The notes under the pieces: generated by a model
Database searches by the model: none
What the model was told of the DNA's origin: nothing
The model's input: only the letters and a program-made list of their open reading frames with translations
Part shown: positions 1-7,655 of the stretch, piece by piece
How the letters are laid out: each line of letters begins with the position of its first letter
How positions within the stretch are numbered: position 1 is the first letter of the stretch
Source of the DNA: an uncultured Clostridia bacterium
GTDB lineage: Bacteria; Bacillota; Clostridia; TANB77; CAG-508
DNA length: 17,234 nucleotides
NCBI GenBank assembly: GCA_947629995.1
Contig: CANRFX010000016.1
Coordinates: 1 to 17,234 of the forward strand
Direction of reading: 5' to 3'
Program-made: the position numbers and the translations under genes

Positions 1-161
1 TTTTTTAATATCATTTTTTTATATTTTAGGAGATTGTTTACTTTATTACGACCACTGCGCCAGCAGTTTAGTACAATGGTTATAACAAGTGCTATTAGTG
101 TAATACCCCTGCTTCCCTTCAAATTTTTCTTTTGATTAATTTTGATTTTTGTTTTGTACAT
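1..161 (-). CDS. Partial prepilin-type leader ORF, possibly a broken paralogue
   Basis: An ORF opens with ATG at 161 after an AGAGGT ribosome site and stays open to the window edge. Its start (basic residues, then LKGSRGITLIALVITIV) closely matches the leader of the neighbouring 446-aa protein, so it is a prepilin-type signal for processing after the Gly and membrane anchoring. The hydrophobic segment then stops early: instead of more Leu/Ile, the frame reads NCWRSGRNKVNN. That makes a normal membrane anchor doubtful and suggests an indel or a recombinant gene remnant. No in-frame CGG is present, so the recoding seen elsewhere in the window does not repair it. The rest lies outside the window, so it may be a real gene or a pseudogene. 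Confidence 0.45.
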   Translation of the reverse strand, partial: MYKTKIKINQKKNLKGSRGITLIALVITIVLNCWRSGRNKVNNLLKYKKMILK

Positions 162-237
162 TTTTTTACCTCTTCTTTCTCTTGTTTTTTGTTTGAGTTT
201 GTAAATATTTTAAGTCAATTATGTTATTTATACCTAT

Positions 238-1578
238 TTACAGTCCTATATATAAAGCAATACGGAAACCAACATAGCCAACGGATTCAGACGGAACGCT
301 TGAGTAACGACTAGACGCTGGATAAGCAGAACCATTATTCATGACACTGCCACCTCTGAAAACTCGTTTATTCGTGCCGTGAGCTTCCATAGTCCATTCC
401 CATACATTTCCTGCCATATCATAGATATTTTTTACTTTATTTAATGTTTTTCCATTTTCATCTGTTAAGTCAATTCCTGTTCTATTACCTGGGTTTCCTT
501 CTTTATAATTATCATTATACCAACCTTTGTATTCACTATTTGATACATATAAATTTGCAATATCATTTGTAGGTATTCCGTCTATATATCTATTATCAAA
601 AAATTGCATTGTTGCATCCCATTGTATTCCATATACTAATGTACTTGTTACTGAATTTTCATATGCTTTCCCTTTTTTAAATTCTTTTGCTTTTTCTACT
701 GCTCCTCCTGTTTCATTATTCATAGCTTTAGAATTACTCCATCCAATATTATTATATACATCTACATTTTTTTGTACTATTACATTTCCAGCACTATCTT
801 TTCCTGCCTCATATCTTCCTATATAAAATCCTCCATTTGTTTCTACACTTGTTTTCATTTTATTATATTCAGCTTCTTCTGTTGAATATCCACTTGCAAA
901 TGGTTCTGTACAACCAGATAACATTGATTGTTTACTGTTATTCGAATATCCGTCTGCTCTTTGAAATTTACTACTATCTACTGGTACCCATACAAATTCA
1001 TTTCCTTCCGCGTCTTGTATTACTAATCCATTTTTTACATCTTGCTCTGTTGGTGCTGTTTTGGTAGTATCATCTGTCCATGTTGATGTTTCTGTTTTTA
1101 GTGGCTTAAATCCTGCTGGTATTGTTGGATTGTTTGCTGTTGCTGTTTTTCCATCTACTGTGCTATTTACTTGGAATATTCCATTTTCATCTGGTTGCCC
1201 TGGAAAATATTCTATTAATAATCCTTTTAGTACATATCCTAAATCAGTTGTTATATCTCCATTCTTTCTATTTACTTGTTCTTTACTTGTTATTACACCT
1301 TCATCTACTATTTCTTGAATTACATCATCTAATGTTGGATTTCTATGTGTTTCTTCTGCTTTTAGTTTTGCAATTTCAACCTGTTCCTCCAATTGTTTCT
1401 TCTCTGCTAATTCTTTTGAATTTCTTGCTTCTTTTATTACTGAATTATCACCTGTTAACGCTCCTATACTTATTCCTGCTAATATTAACAATATGATAAT
1501 GGTAATTGCAAGCGCAATTAATGTAATACCCTTACTCCCTTTTAAAATCTTGTTTCGTTTTGTTTTGTACTTCTTCAT
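238..1578 (-). CDS. Prepilin-leader surface protein with C-terminal FGE/C-type-lectin-like domain; candidate DGR target
   Basis: This 446-aa protein has a basic N-terminus, a prepilin-like processing site (KGSKG before ITLIALAI, about residues 13-25; the usual Glu at +5 is replaced by Ala) and one hydrophobic helix to about residue 41. A charged helix of about 40 residues and a low-complexity linker follow. The C-terminal half (about 190-446) has the marks of the formylglycine-generating-enzyme/sulfatase-modifying fold: EFVWVPVD, GGFYIGRYEAG, YDMAGNVWEWT, RGGS and a final GFRIAL. The Cys that FGE enzymes use in this last segment is absent, so an enzyme role is unlikely; a binding (lectin-like) surface is the better guess. 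Base usage changes sharply in the last 93 nt (see variable region). It has its own promoter and a stub with the same leader lies just downstream. It is probably displayed outside the membrane. Confidence 0.85.
   Translation of the reverse strand: MKKYKTKRNKILKGSKGITLIALAITIIILLILAGISIGALTGDNSVIKEARNSKELAEKKQLEEQVEIAKLKAEETHRNPTLDDVIQEIVDEGVITSKEQVNRKNGDITTDLGYVLKGLLIEYFPGQPDENGIFQVNSTVDGKTATANNPTIPAGFKPLKTETSTWTDDTTKTAPTEQDVKNGLVIQDAEGNEFVWVPVDSSKFQRADGYSNNSKQSMLSGCTEPFASGYSTEEAEYNKMKTSVETNGGFYIGRYEAGKDSAGNVIVQKNVDVYNNIGWSNSKAMNNETGGAVEKAKEFKKGKAYENSVTSTLVYGIQWDATMQFFDNRYIDGIPTNDIANLYVSNSEYKGWYNDNYKEGNPGNRTGIDLTDENGKTLNKVKNIYDMAGNVWEWTMEAHGTNKRVFRGGSVMNNGSAYPASSRYSSVPSESVGYVGFRIALYIGL
256..348 (-). 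other. Candidate DGR variable region at the 3' end of the FGE-like gene
   Basis: The 31 codons after RGG run to the conserved GFRIA end. On the sense strand only 15 of 93 bases are A, whereas a gene stretch just upstream (421-480) has 34 A in 60. 25 of the 31 codons end in C or T, as expected if AAC/AAT codons of a template had their adenines replaced at random. The place, the fold (C-type lectin/FGE) and the length fit known DGR variable regions. No template repeat or reverse transcriptase is inside the window. Confidence 0.55.
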
Positions 1579-1663
1579 TTTCTCTTTTTCTCCCTTCTTT
1601 TGTAGTATCTTCTTTTTTTATCTTTTTATTCTTTTCGTATCTTGAGTGGATACATTTTTCTTT

Positions 1664-1692
1664 AAAATATCAATATTTTTATTTTTTGTCAA
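1664..1692 (-). promoter_or_regulatory. SigA-type promoter of the FGE-like surface protein
   Basis: The minus strand reads TTGACA, 17 nt, TATTTT. It lies about 90 nt upstream of the ATG at 1578 and downstream of the rubrerythrin terminator, so this gene has its own transcript. Confidence 0.6.
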
Positions 1693-1721
1693 TAGATTTT
1701 CTTAAAAACTTTTAATTATAT

Positions 1722-1756
1722 AAAAAAAATGCCTCCTGTTTAATACAGAAAACATT
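1722..1756 (-). terminator. Rho-independent terminator of the rubrerythrin gene
   Basis: On the minus strand a 12-bp stem (AATGTTTTCTGT with ACAGGAGGCATT, several G-U pairs) closes a 5-nt loop and runs into a T-run. The G-U pairs become A-C mismatches on the other strand, so it works only for minus-strand transcripts. It lies 20 nt after the rubrerythrin stop. Confidence 0.75.
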
Positions 1757-1775
1757 TCTATTTATCAATTTTTAT

Positions 1776-2327
1776 TTAGTTAAAATATCTTTTTAATAAT
1801 CCTTCAAAGCCTTTCCCGTGTCTTGCCTCATCTTTACACATTTCATGTACAGTATCGTGAATTGCATCATATCCTAATTCTTTTGCCCTTGTTGCTAGCT
1901 CCTTTTTCCCTTTACAAGCTCCACATTCTGCTTCTGCCCTTAAAGTTAAATTCTTTTTAGTATCTGGATATACAATTTCTCCTAATAATTCTGCAAATTT
2001 AGCAGCATGTTCTGCTTCTTCCCAAGCATATCTTTTATATGCTTCTGCTATTTCTGGGTAACCTTCTCTATCTGCTTGACGACTCATTGCTAAGTACATT
2101 CCAACTTCTGTACATTCTCCCATAAAGTTATCTTTTAATCCTTTTACAACTTCTTCGTCTAATCCTTTTGCTACTCCTATTTTATGCTCATCTGCATATT
2201 GTGCTGAACCTTCTTGTTCTTTTCTTTCTTCAAACATTTCTTTTCCTACTCCACATTGTGGACATCTTTCTGGTGCTTCTTCACCAAAGTGAATATAGCC
2301 ACATACTTTACATACATATGCTTTCAT
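1776..2327 (-). CDS. Reverse rubrerythrin (N-terminal rubredoxin domain)
   Basis: This 183-aa protein begins with a rubredoxin iron site, two CxxC pairs (C6/C9 and C22/C25), followed by a ferritin-like four-helix di-iron domain with ExxH-type ligands (EEAEHAAKF near 104-112 and DEARHGKGF near 167-175). Classical rubrerythrins carry the rubredoxin part at the C-terminus; the reversed order is that of the clostridial 'reverse rubrerythrins', which reduce hydrogen peroxide and help reduce oxygen in the cytoplasm of anaerobes. The ATG is preceded by AGGAGG at good distance. It is monocistronic, with a consensus promoter and its own terminator. I looked for a PerR box in the promoter and saw no clear one. 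Confidence 0.92.
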   Translation of the reverse strand: MKAYVCKVCGYIHFGEEAPERCPQCGVGKEMFEERKEQEGSAQYADEHKIGVAKGLDEEVVKGLKDNFMGECTEVGMYLAMSRQADREGYPEIAEAYKRYAWEEAEHAAKFAELLGEIVYPDTKKNLTLRAEAECGACKGKKELATRAKELGYDAIHDTVHEMCKDEARHGKGFEGLLKRYFN

Positions 2328-2358
2328 TACTATTATACCTCCTCTTTTTACTTTTATT

Positions 2359-2386
2359 ATTATATATTTTTATATGAATTTGTCAA
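2359..2386 (-). promoter_or_regulatory. Strong SigA promoter of rubrerythrin
   Basis: The minus strand has a perfect TTGACA (2381-2386), a 16-nt spacer and a perfect TATAAT (2359-2364), about 30 nt upstream of the start codon. It should be a strong promoter, in keeping with the high levels usual for peroxide-reducing rubrerythrins. Confidence 0.8.
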
Positions 2387-2414
2387 GTACATTTTAAAAT
2401 AGAAATCTTGTATT

Positions 2415-3020
2415 TCACTTTGCAAGTTCTATAATATTTTCCATAACTTCTTCTGTTATTTTATCTAATACTTCTTTGTCTTTACTTCCTTTATATTGAC
2501 TATAATCTAATGGCTTTCCGTATTTTATTGTTACTTTTTTATTTTCTTTTGTTCCACCTTTAATTCCACATGGTAATATTTTAGCACCGCTTCTTACTGT
2601 AAAAAATGCTACTCCATCTTTTAATTTTTCTCCTTTTTCTATTCCATTTCTTGTACCTTCTGGAAATAAAGCTATACATTCTCCATCTTTTAAAGCTTTT
2701 AATGATTCTTTAATTGCTGTGATATCTTTTTCATCTCTTTTTACATGGATGGCATCAAATGCCCAACCTAAAAAATTCAAAAAAGGATTTTTTGCTAATT
2801 CGTCTTTTGCTAAAAATCTCATTTCTCTTTTGGCTGTACAAACTATTAAACACGGATCTAAATATGTTTTATGATTTCCACAAAAAATAAGTGGTTCATC
2901 TTTTGGTATATTTTCCAATCCTAAAATTTGAGCTCTATAATAGATTTTGCACCATAAATACATAGCACCTCTAACTATCCATTTAATTATACTTTTAAAA
3001 CATTTTTTTATTTTTTTCAA
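2415..3020 (-). CDS. plsC: 1-acyl-sn-glycerol-3-phosphate acyltransferase (PlsC family)
   Basis: This 201-aa protein carries the acyltransferase motifs NHxxxxD (N49, H50, D55) and FPEGTR (119-124), in the order and spacing of PlsC. It transfers an acyl chain to lysophosphatidate to make phosphatidate at the inner face of the membrane, the second step of phospholipid synthesis. A basic, hydrophobic N-terminus (about 8-25) suits membrane association. Its ATG overlaps the end of cmk by 4 nt, so the two are translationally coupled; the cmk-plsC order is common in clostridia. The next gene, rubrerythrin, has its own promoter, so the operon probably ends here, though I see no strong terminator. Confidence 0.9.
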   Translation of the reverse strand: MKKIKKCFKSIIKWIVRGAMYLWCKIYYRAQILGLENIPKDEPLIFCGNHKTYLDPCLIVCTAKREMRFLAKDELAKNPFLNFLGWAFDAIHVKRDEKDITAIKESLKALKDGECIALFPEGTRNGIEKGEKLKDGVAFFTVRSGAKILPCGIKGGTKENKKVTIKYGKPLDYSQYKGSKDKEVLDKITEEVMENIIELAK

Positions 3021-3682
3021 TTTTTATACCTTCTTTTTTCAATTATTTTAATTATTTTATCTACTACTTCTTCAATTGTAAGATTTGTTGTATCTACATA
3101 CACAGCATCTTCTGCTTGTCTTAATGGAGCAATTTCTCTGCTTGAGTCTCTTTTATCTCTATCTATAATATTTTGCAAAACTTCTTCATAAGAAGTTTTT
3201 ATTCCTTTTTCTTCGTTTTGTATTAATCTTCTTTTAGCTCTTTCTTCTGGAGAAGCATCTAAGTAAATTTTAACATCTGCATTTGGAAATACTGTTGTTC
3301 CTATATCTCTTCCTTCCATTATCACATTTTTTCCTTCTGCCATTTTTCTTTGTATTTCTAATAATTTATTTCTAACAACTTTAATTGTAGATACAGGAGA
3401 AACAAAATTGTTTACTTCATTTTCTCTTATTTTTTTTGTAACTTCTTCTCCATTTAAGAAAACTTCTCCATTTTCCTTCATTTCAATTCTAATATTATTT
3501 AACATCTCTTCTATTTTATTTTCTTCTTCTATTTTTATGTTTTTTTGCAACATATTTAATGCAACACAGCGAAATGTTGCACCTGTATCTATGTTTACTA
3601 GTTTTAATTTTTCTCCTACTAATTTTGTAATAGTTCCTTTTCCTGAACCTGCAGGTCCATCAATTGCTACAATAAATGACAT
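3017..3682 (-). CDS. cmk: Cytidylate kinase
   Basis: A 221-aa protein starting MSFIVAIDGP, with the Walker A loop GPAGSGKG at residues 9-16, the MEGRDIGTTVFPNA segment that binds CMP, and the RDxxDSSR lid motif. It phosphorylates CMP and dCMP with ATP in the cytoplasm. The frame is open 19 codons further upstream, but the ATG at 3682 is chosen because GGAGG lies 7 nt before it and the family begins right at the first beta strand. It follows the P-loop/Asp23 gene by 19 nt and overlaps plsC by 4 nt. Confidence 0.94.
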   Translation of the reverse strand: MSFIVAIDGPAGSGKGTITKLVGEKLKLVNIDTGATFRCVALNMLQKNIKIEEENKIEEMLNNIRIEMKENGEVFLNGEEVTKKIRENEVNNFVSPVSTIKVVRNKLLEIQRKMAEGKNVIMEGRDIGTTVFPNADVKIYLDASPEERAKRRLIQNEEKGIKTSYEEVLQNIIDRDKRDSSREIAPLRQAEDAVYVDTTNLTIEEVVDKIIKIIEKRRYKN

Positions 3683-3701
3683 TTTTCGTCCTCCAATTTT
3701 T

Positions 3702-4575
3702 TTATTTTTCTTCTTCTGGTACATATATATTTTTTGCAACTACATCTAATTCCACTACATTCATAGCAGTTAATTTTTCTATTTCCTTTTTTGCTTTTTC
3801 TTTAAATTCCTTTAAACCGTCCATTACATTATAGCCATAAACAATAGTTACTTCCATATAAATTTTAGCACCTTCACCATAGTTTTCTACTCTAGTCTTT
3901 AATATTTTATAAATCGCTGGTGTTTGAGCAGCTAAATATTCTACAATTTGCCTAAATACTAAGTCAGATATAGTAAACCTTCCCATATAACTAAATGTTG
4001 GCCTTATAATTGATTTTTCTGAAATATACGGTTTTTGCCCTTTTCCTTTTAATTTGAAAATTTGAAGTGGATCTAACAAATACCCGGGAAAAATCTTTTT
4101 TTATTTCAAAAGTTGGAACAGGTATTACATGCTTTCCTTCTGTTACTCTTATTTTTCTTGCTGTTTCCATTTCTTGCTTTGTTGCTACATCTGTAATATA
4201 AATTGTTTCTTCTATTTCTGGCAGGCCTAAATTTTCTGCAATTTTTTGTACCATCCCATCAGAAGTTCCAAGTATTAATATGCTTTGTGGTTTATATTTT
4301 TTTAATGCTTTTATAATTTCTTCCTTTTCTTCTTCTTCATAAAAAAGTGCATGTTTAACAGTAGCAACTTTTGTTGATGCTTTTTTTGCAGATTCTCCTG
4401 CTATTACCTCATTGTCTTTTATTAATAATCCATCATCTATTATAAAATGTGTTTCTTTTTCTCCTGCTACCATTTGTGCTCTATAACTTTTTCCAGTTCC
4501 AGATGGTCCAACAAAAGCATATACCTTCATTTTATTTGCAAATGGAAATATTTCTTTTATATCTTTTAATATCAT
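3702..4575 (-). CDS. P-loop NTPase with C-terminal Asp23/Gls24-like domain; needs +1 shift at CGG
   Basis: The N-terminal part has a P-loop (GPSGTGKS, 23-30) and a Rossmann-like ATPase domain; the C-terminal part (about 190-290) resembles the Asp23/Gls24 envelope-stress family (RPTFSYMGRFTISD, then a beta-rich segment). The two parts lie in different frames. The zero frame runs to an in-frame CGG (codon 164, 4086-4084) and, if read through, ends 31 codons later in unrelated sequence. Skipping the C gives DFSGYLLDPLQIFK and one 290-aa protein, the layout I recall for clostridial homologues. AGGAG precedes the ATG. It stands upstream of cmk-plsC in what looks like one operon. Cellular role unknown. 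An annotation pipeline would give two ORFs (3991-4575 and 3702-4079) or a pseudogene. Confidence 0.75.
4083..4086 (-). other. Recoding site CGGG in the P-loop/Asp23 gene
   Basis: Zero frame reads TCC CGG GTA. Skipping C4086 gives TCC GGG TAT (Ser-Gly-Tyr) and joins the two halves. Confidence 0.75.
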
Positions 4576-4639
4576 TTTGTTCTCCTCTTATCTTATTTAT
4601 TTTACTACTTACGATTTGAAATGTCTAGATTTTAATTTA

Positions 4640-5660
4640 TTATAAATTCTTTCTTCTTAACTGTCCGACAAGCAGCATCAATATCAGAACCCAACTCTCT
4701 ACGAATAGTTGCTACAATTCCATGTTCATTTAAATAATCTCTGAATTTTATTATATTTTCATTAGAACTTTTTGTATATTTTCCATTTTCTATTTTATTA
4801 ATTGGAATTAAATTTACATGGCAAAGCATCCCTTTTAATAGTTTTACAAGTTCTTTTGCATCTTCTAAATTGTCATTATTATCTTTTGCTAAAGCATATT
4901 CAAAAGAAATTCTTCTGTTTGTTTTTAATATATAATCTTTACATGCTTGCAACAATTCTTCAATAGGATATGTATTATTTACTGGCATCATACTACTTCT
5001 TTTTTCGTTTGTTGTTGCATGTAATGAAATTGATAAAGTACATTGTATGTTTTCTTCTGCTAATTTATATATTTTAGGAACTAAACCACTTGTTGAAACA
5101 CTAATATGACGTGCTCCAATATTTAATGCTTTTGGATTGTTAATCATTCTAATTGCTTTAACTAGTTGCTCGTAATTATCTAATGGCTCTCCTATTCCCA
5201 TAAATACTACATTTGATATTTTTTCACCTGTGTCTTGCTCTACTTTTAAAATTTGTTCTATAATTTCTCCTGAACTTAAATTTCGTATAAAATTAATTCC
5301 AGTTGAAGCACAAAATTTACACCCCATTTTACAGCCAATTTGGGAAGATACACATATGCTATTTCCGTGATGGTATTTCATTAGAACTGTTTCTATTGCA
5401 TTTTTGTCTAATACATCAAATAGATATTTTATTGTTCCATCTTTTGATTCTTGTTTTTTTAATATTTTAAAATTGCATATGGTATAATTTTGCTTTAATT
5501 TTTCTCTTAATTCTAAAGATAAGTTTGTCATTTCATCAAATGATTCTACCTTTTCACTATATAACCATTTGAAAATTTGCTCTGCACGAAATGGCTTTTC
5601 TCCTAAATTTTTTAATTCTATTTTTAATTCTTCAAAATCATAATCTTTTATGTTTTTCAT
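4640..5660 (-). CDS. rlmN: 23S rRNA (A2503)-C2 / tRNA A37 methyltransferase, radical SAM; +1 shift near its end
   Basis: The radical-SAM cluster motif CxxxCxxC is at C110, C114 and C117, followed by GIGEPLDNY and SVSTSGL, all typical of RlmN. The enzyme methylates A2503 in the peptidyl-transferase centre and A37 of some tRNAs. The family ends with a conserved DxDAACGQL containing the catalytic Cys that forms the methyl-protein intermediate. Here that Cys is codon 331, and the next zero-frame codon is CGG (4667-4665), giving CRTVKKKEF. Skipping the C gives AACGQLRRKNL and a stop at 4642-4640, for 339 aa. The conserved motif appears only in the shifted frame, one of the clearest proofs of the recoding. 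Without the shift the ORF would end at 4632. AAGGGA precedes the ATG. Confidence 0.93.
4664..4667 (-). other. Recoding site CGGA in rlmN
   Basis: Zero frame reads TGT CGG ACA. Skipping C4667 gives TGT GGA CAG (Cys-Gly-Gln), the invariant CGQ of the RlmN C-terminus. Confidence 0.85.
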
Positions 5661-5671
5661 TTATTTTCCCT

Positions 5672-5749
5672 TCATTTTAATTTTTTTCCTATTTCTTTTA
5701 GAATAATAATTTTACTGATATTGGGTCTTTTAGTTTTATAATTAAGCAT
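5672..5749 (-). CDS. Small basic ORF, 25 aa, unknown
   Basis: A short ORF with ATG at 5749 has an excellent AAGGAG 6 nt upstream, overlapping the stop of the DUF6320-like gene, and ends 11 nt before the rlmN start. The peptide begins MLNYKTKRPN, has a short Ile/Leu stretch and ends with several Lys residues. The tight packing and ribosome site support translation. It may only serve to couple rlmN translation. I recognise no family. Confidence 0.4.
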   Translation of the reverse strand: MLNYKTKRPNISKIIILKEIGKKLK

Positions 5750-5759
5750 TTTTTCTCCT

Positions 5760-6324
5760 TTAAATATGAAACTTTCTAATCAATGTTTCTTTAATATCTT
5801 TCGTACATAAAACTAAGCAAACTATAAAATTTATAAAACACATTCCACTTGCTATCATACTTAAAATTTTATTTTGCACTAAATGCTCACTAATTAAAAA
5901 AACTGGTAACATACTAAAAATCACAATAATCAATTGAAAAATTACATATTTAATATATTTTTTATGACTAACAATAGTAAGTACTAGCATTGTGCTATTT
6001 GCAATCATAATCATTATAGGAATTGCAATATTAATAGACCATGCCCTCCAACCAGTTTTATAATCTATATAAGCTGTTAATGCGGAAATTGCAATAGTTT
6101 GTAATAACACATGTCCTGCAATATTAACATTTTTTTTAATTGAATAAATTACTGTAATCCACGCATATACAATTCCTGCATTTGTTAACGCTGCCCAAGG
6201 AATGGTAGGTGTGGTAATTTTATTTATTATTAATAATAAAATAGCTATTCCGGAATGTTAATATTAATAATATTTTTATTATTTTATCTGTTTTCTTTGC
6301 TTTAATTTTTTTAGGATATATCAT
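5760..6324 (-). CDS. DUF6320-like membrane protein; needs +1 shift at CGG
   Basis: Joined across an in-frame CGG (codon 25, 6252-6250), this gives a 187-aa protein with about five hydrophobic segments, resembling the membrane part of DUF6320 proteins, which often sit beside alcohol-acetyltransferase-like genes. The start is ATG 6324, inside the end of the acetyltransferase gene, with GGAG 6 nt upstream. Zero-frame reading gives ILTFRNSY and a stop a few codons on; skipping the C gives ILTFGIAILLLIINKI, a continuous membrane segment, and runs on to the stop at 5760. A start at 6110 would give only the last 116 residues. No zinc ribbon is present at the N-terminus, unlike longer relatives. Function unknown. 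Confidence 0.65.
6249..6252 (-). other. Recoding site CGGA in the DUF6320-like gene
   Basis: Zero frame reads TTC CGG AAT. Skipping C6252 gives TTC GGA ATA (Phe-Gly-Ile) within the first membrane segment. Confidence 0.7.
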
Positions 6325-7603
6325 CTAAAACTCCATTACTTTCTATTTTTATTTTAATTTTTTTATCTTTTAGAAATTCATAAAATCTTTTTTCAATTTT
6401 ATTGTCTTGTAAAATAGATGTAAAAGTAAATACCATTTTATTTTCAAAACTACAACTAGTGCATTTTATTTTTTCTACTTGCTCTGGTGCAATTAACATA
6501 AGAAAGTAATCTATATAATCTTTGTATTTTCCTATTATTCCGACTCTACCAATATTTGAAAATGTAGTTGTTGTATATTTTCTAATTTCTGTGTAACCTA
6601 TTCTTACTAATGGTTTTTTTATAAATAATGGTATCATTTTTATCCATAAATTATTTCCTATTTTTACATTTGTAGACATTGTTTTTCTTATTTCTTCTTC
6701 TGTTAATTTTTGTTTAAAATCTTTTTTTACAAAATCTAAAATTTTTTCAAATGTATCTAGTTTGTCTTTTTTTAATTCTGCTTCTACTGTTAAATAAGAA
6801 AAGAAGTTGGACATAGTTTTAGATGGAATATATTTCTTTAAATTTACTGGTATACATACCTTTACTGGCTTCTTTCCTTTTTCTTTTAAGTAGTTTTCTT
6901 TGTAAATAGAATAAATTAAAACTGCTGTTAAGTATTGAGTTATAGTTGCATCTTGTTTTTTTGTTTCTTTTTTTAAATCTTCTAGGTTCATTATAAAATG
7001 TGTTGTACCTATTGCACCTAAACTTAATTTTTCACCTTTTATTATATATGCTTTTTTCCCAGATGCATTTGATTTTGCTTTTTTATCATAGTTTTTTATA
7101 TAACTGTCTTCTGTATTGTATTCTATTTTTCTAAGTACTCTTTGTTCTTCGTCTAAAATTTCTGGATGTACTAATTCTAAATATGTGTAAACCATTTCTT
7201 TAAAAAATGTTGCTCCACTATTGCCATCTGTTAATGAATGAAATATATCTATGTTTATTTTATTTTCAAAATATGTTACTTTTAACAAGTAATTTTGATT
7301 TTGCCTACTGTCTATATATTTACAAGGATAGTCGTTTTCTTCTTCTACTATTGGTGTTTTGTTGTTGTCTTCAAAATAATACCAAAAGAAACCTGCCTTC
7401 ATTCTTACTTTAAATGATTTGTATTTTTCTAGTGTTTGTTCTAGTGCTTTTTGTAAAATTTTTGGATCTACTTTTTCTTTTAAAACAACTGATAGGCGAA
7501 ATACTGTGCTATATTTTTTTCCATTTGATATTGGAAATATTTTTGCTGAGTTATCTAGTCTTCTCCAATATAATTTGTTTTCTTTATTGGTTTTGCTCTT
7601 CAT
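6311..7603 (-). CDS. Alcohol-acetyltransferase/condensation-type acyltransferase
   Basis: This 430-aa protein belongs to the BAHD/condensation-like CoA-dependent acyltransferases: HxxxDG is present as HSLTDG (H122, D126), with the typical N-terminal strand order (YWRRLDNSAKIFP, as in alcohol acetyltransferases) and a later NIGRVG strand. It would transfer an acyl group, perhaps acetyl, to an unknown alcohol or lipid acceptor. The gene lies between an alpha/beta hydrolase and a DUF6320-like membrane protein, and the three probably act on the same ester or envelope product. It contains no in-frame CGG and is intact. Its ATG has no ribosome site right before it; the nearest GGAGGA is at 7641-7646, separated by a hairpin. 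Stop codons upstream in frame exclude a longer form. Confidence 0.78.
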   Translation of the reverse strand: MKSKTNKENKLYWRRLDNSAKIFPISNGKKYSTVFRLSVVLKEKVDPKILQKALEQTLEKYKSFKVRMKAGFFWYYFEDNNKTPIVEEENDYPCKYIDSRQNQNYLLKVTYFENKINIDIFHSLTDGNSGATFFKEMVYTYLELVHPEILDEEQRVLRKIEYNTEDSYIKNYDKKAKSNASGKKAYIIKGEKLSLGAIGTTHFIMNLEDLKKETKKQDATITQYLTAVLIYSIYKENYLKEKGKKPVKVCIPVNLKKYIPSKTMSNFFSYLTVEAELKKDKLDTFEKILDFVKKDFKQKLTEEEIRKTMSTNVKIGNNLWIKMIPLFIKKPLVRIGYTEIRKYTTTTFSNIGRVGIIGKYKDYIDYFLMLIAPEQVEKIKCTSCSFENKMVFTFTSILQDNKIEKRFYEFLKDKKIKIKIESNGVLDDIS

Positions 7604-7613
7604 TTTTATTTTT

Positions 7614-7646
7614 AGCTAAGTATTTTAAATAACTTAGGCTTCCTCC
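7614..7646 (-). promoter_or_regulatory. Shine-Dalgarno and hairpin ahead of the acetyltransferase-like gene
   Basis: A strong GGAGGA (7641-7646) is followed by a hairpin with arms CTAAGT and ACTTAG (7614-7640 with flanking pairs), then an A-rich stretch up to the ATG at 7603. Folding the hairpin shortens the distance from ribosome site to start, so it may be bypassed or may control translation. Confidence 0.4.
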
Positions 7647-7655
7647 TTCTTGTTG

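Noticed and set aside
238..1578. Active formylglycine-generating enzyme
   Set aside because: The catalytic Cys region at the C-terminus has no cysteine, and no sulfatase gene is nearby.
2328..2400. PerR box upstream of reverse rubrerythrin
   Set aside because: AT-rich sequence only; no convincing match to the TTATAATNATTATAA type palindrome.
132..2402. Plus-strand ORFs rich in Phe, Leu and Tyr over the first genes, and similar ones throughout
   Set aside because: They lie opposite well-identified minus-strand genes, have low-complexity composition expected from the complement of A-rich coding DNA, and lack ribosome sites.
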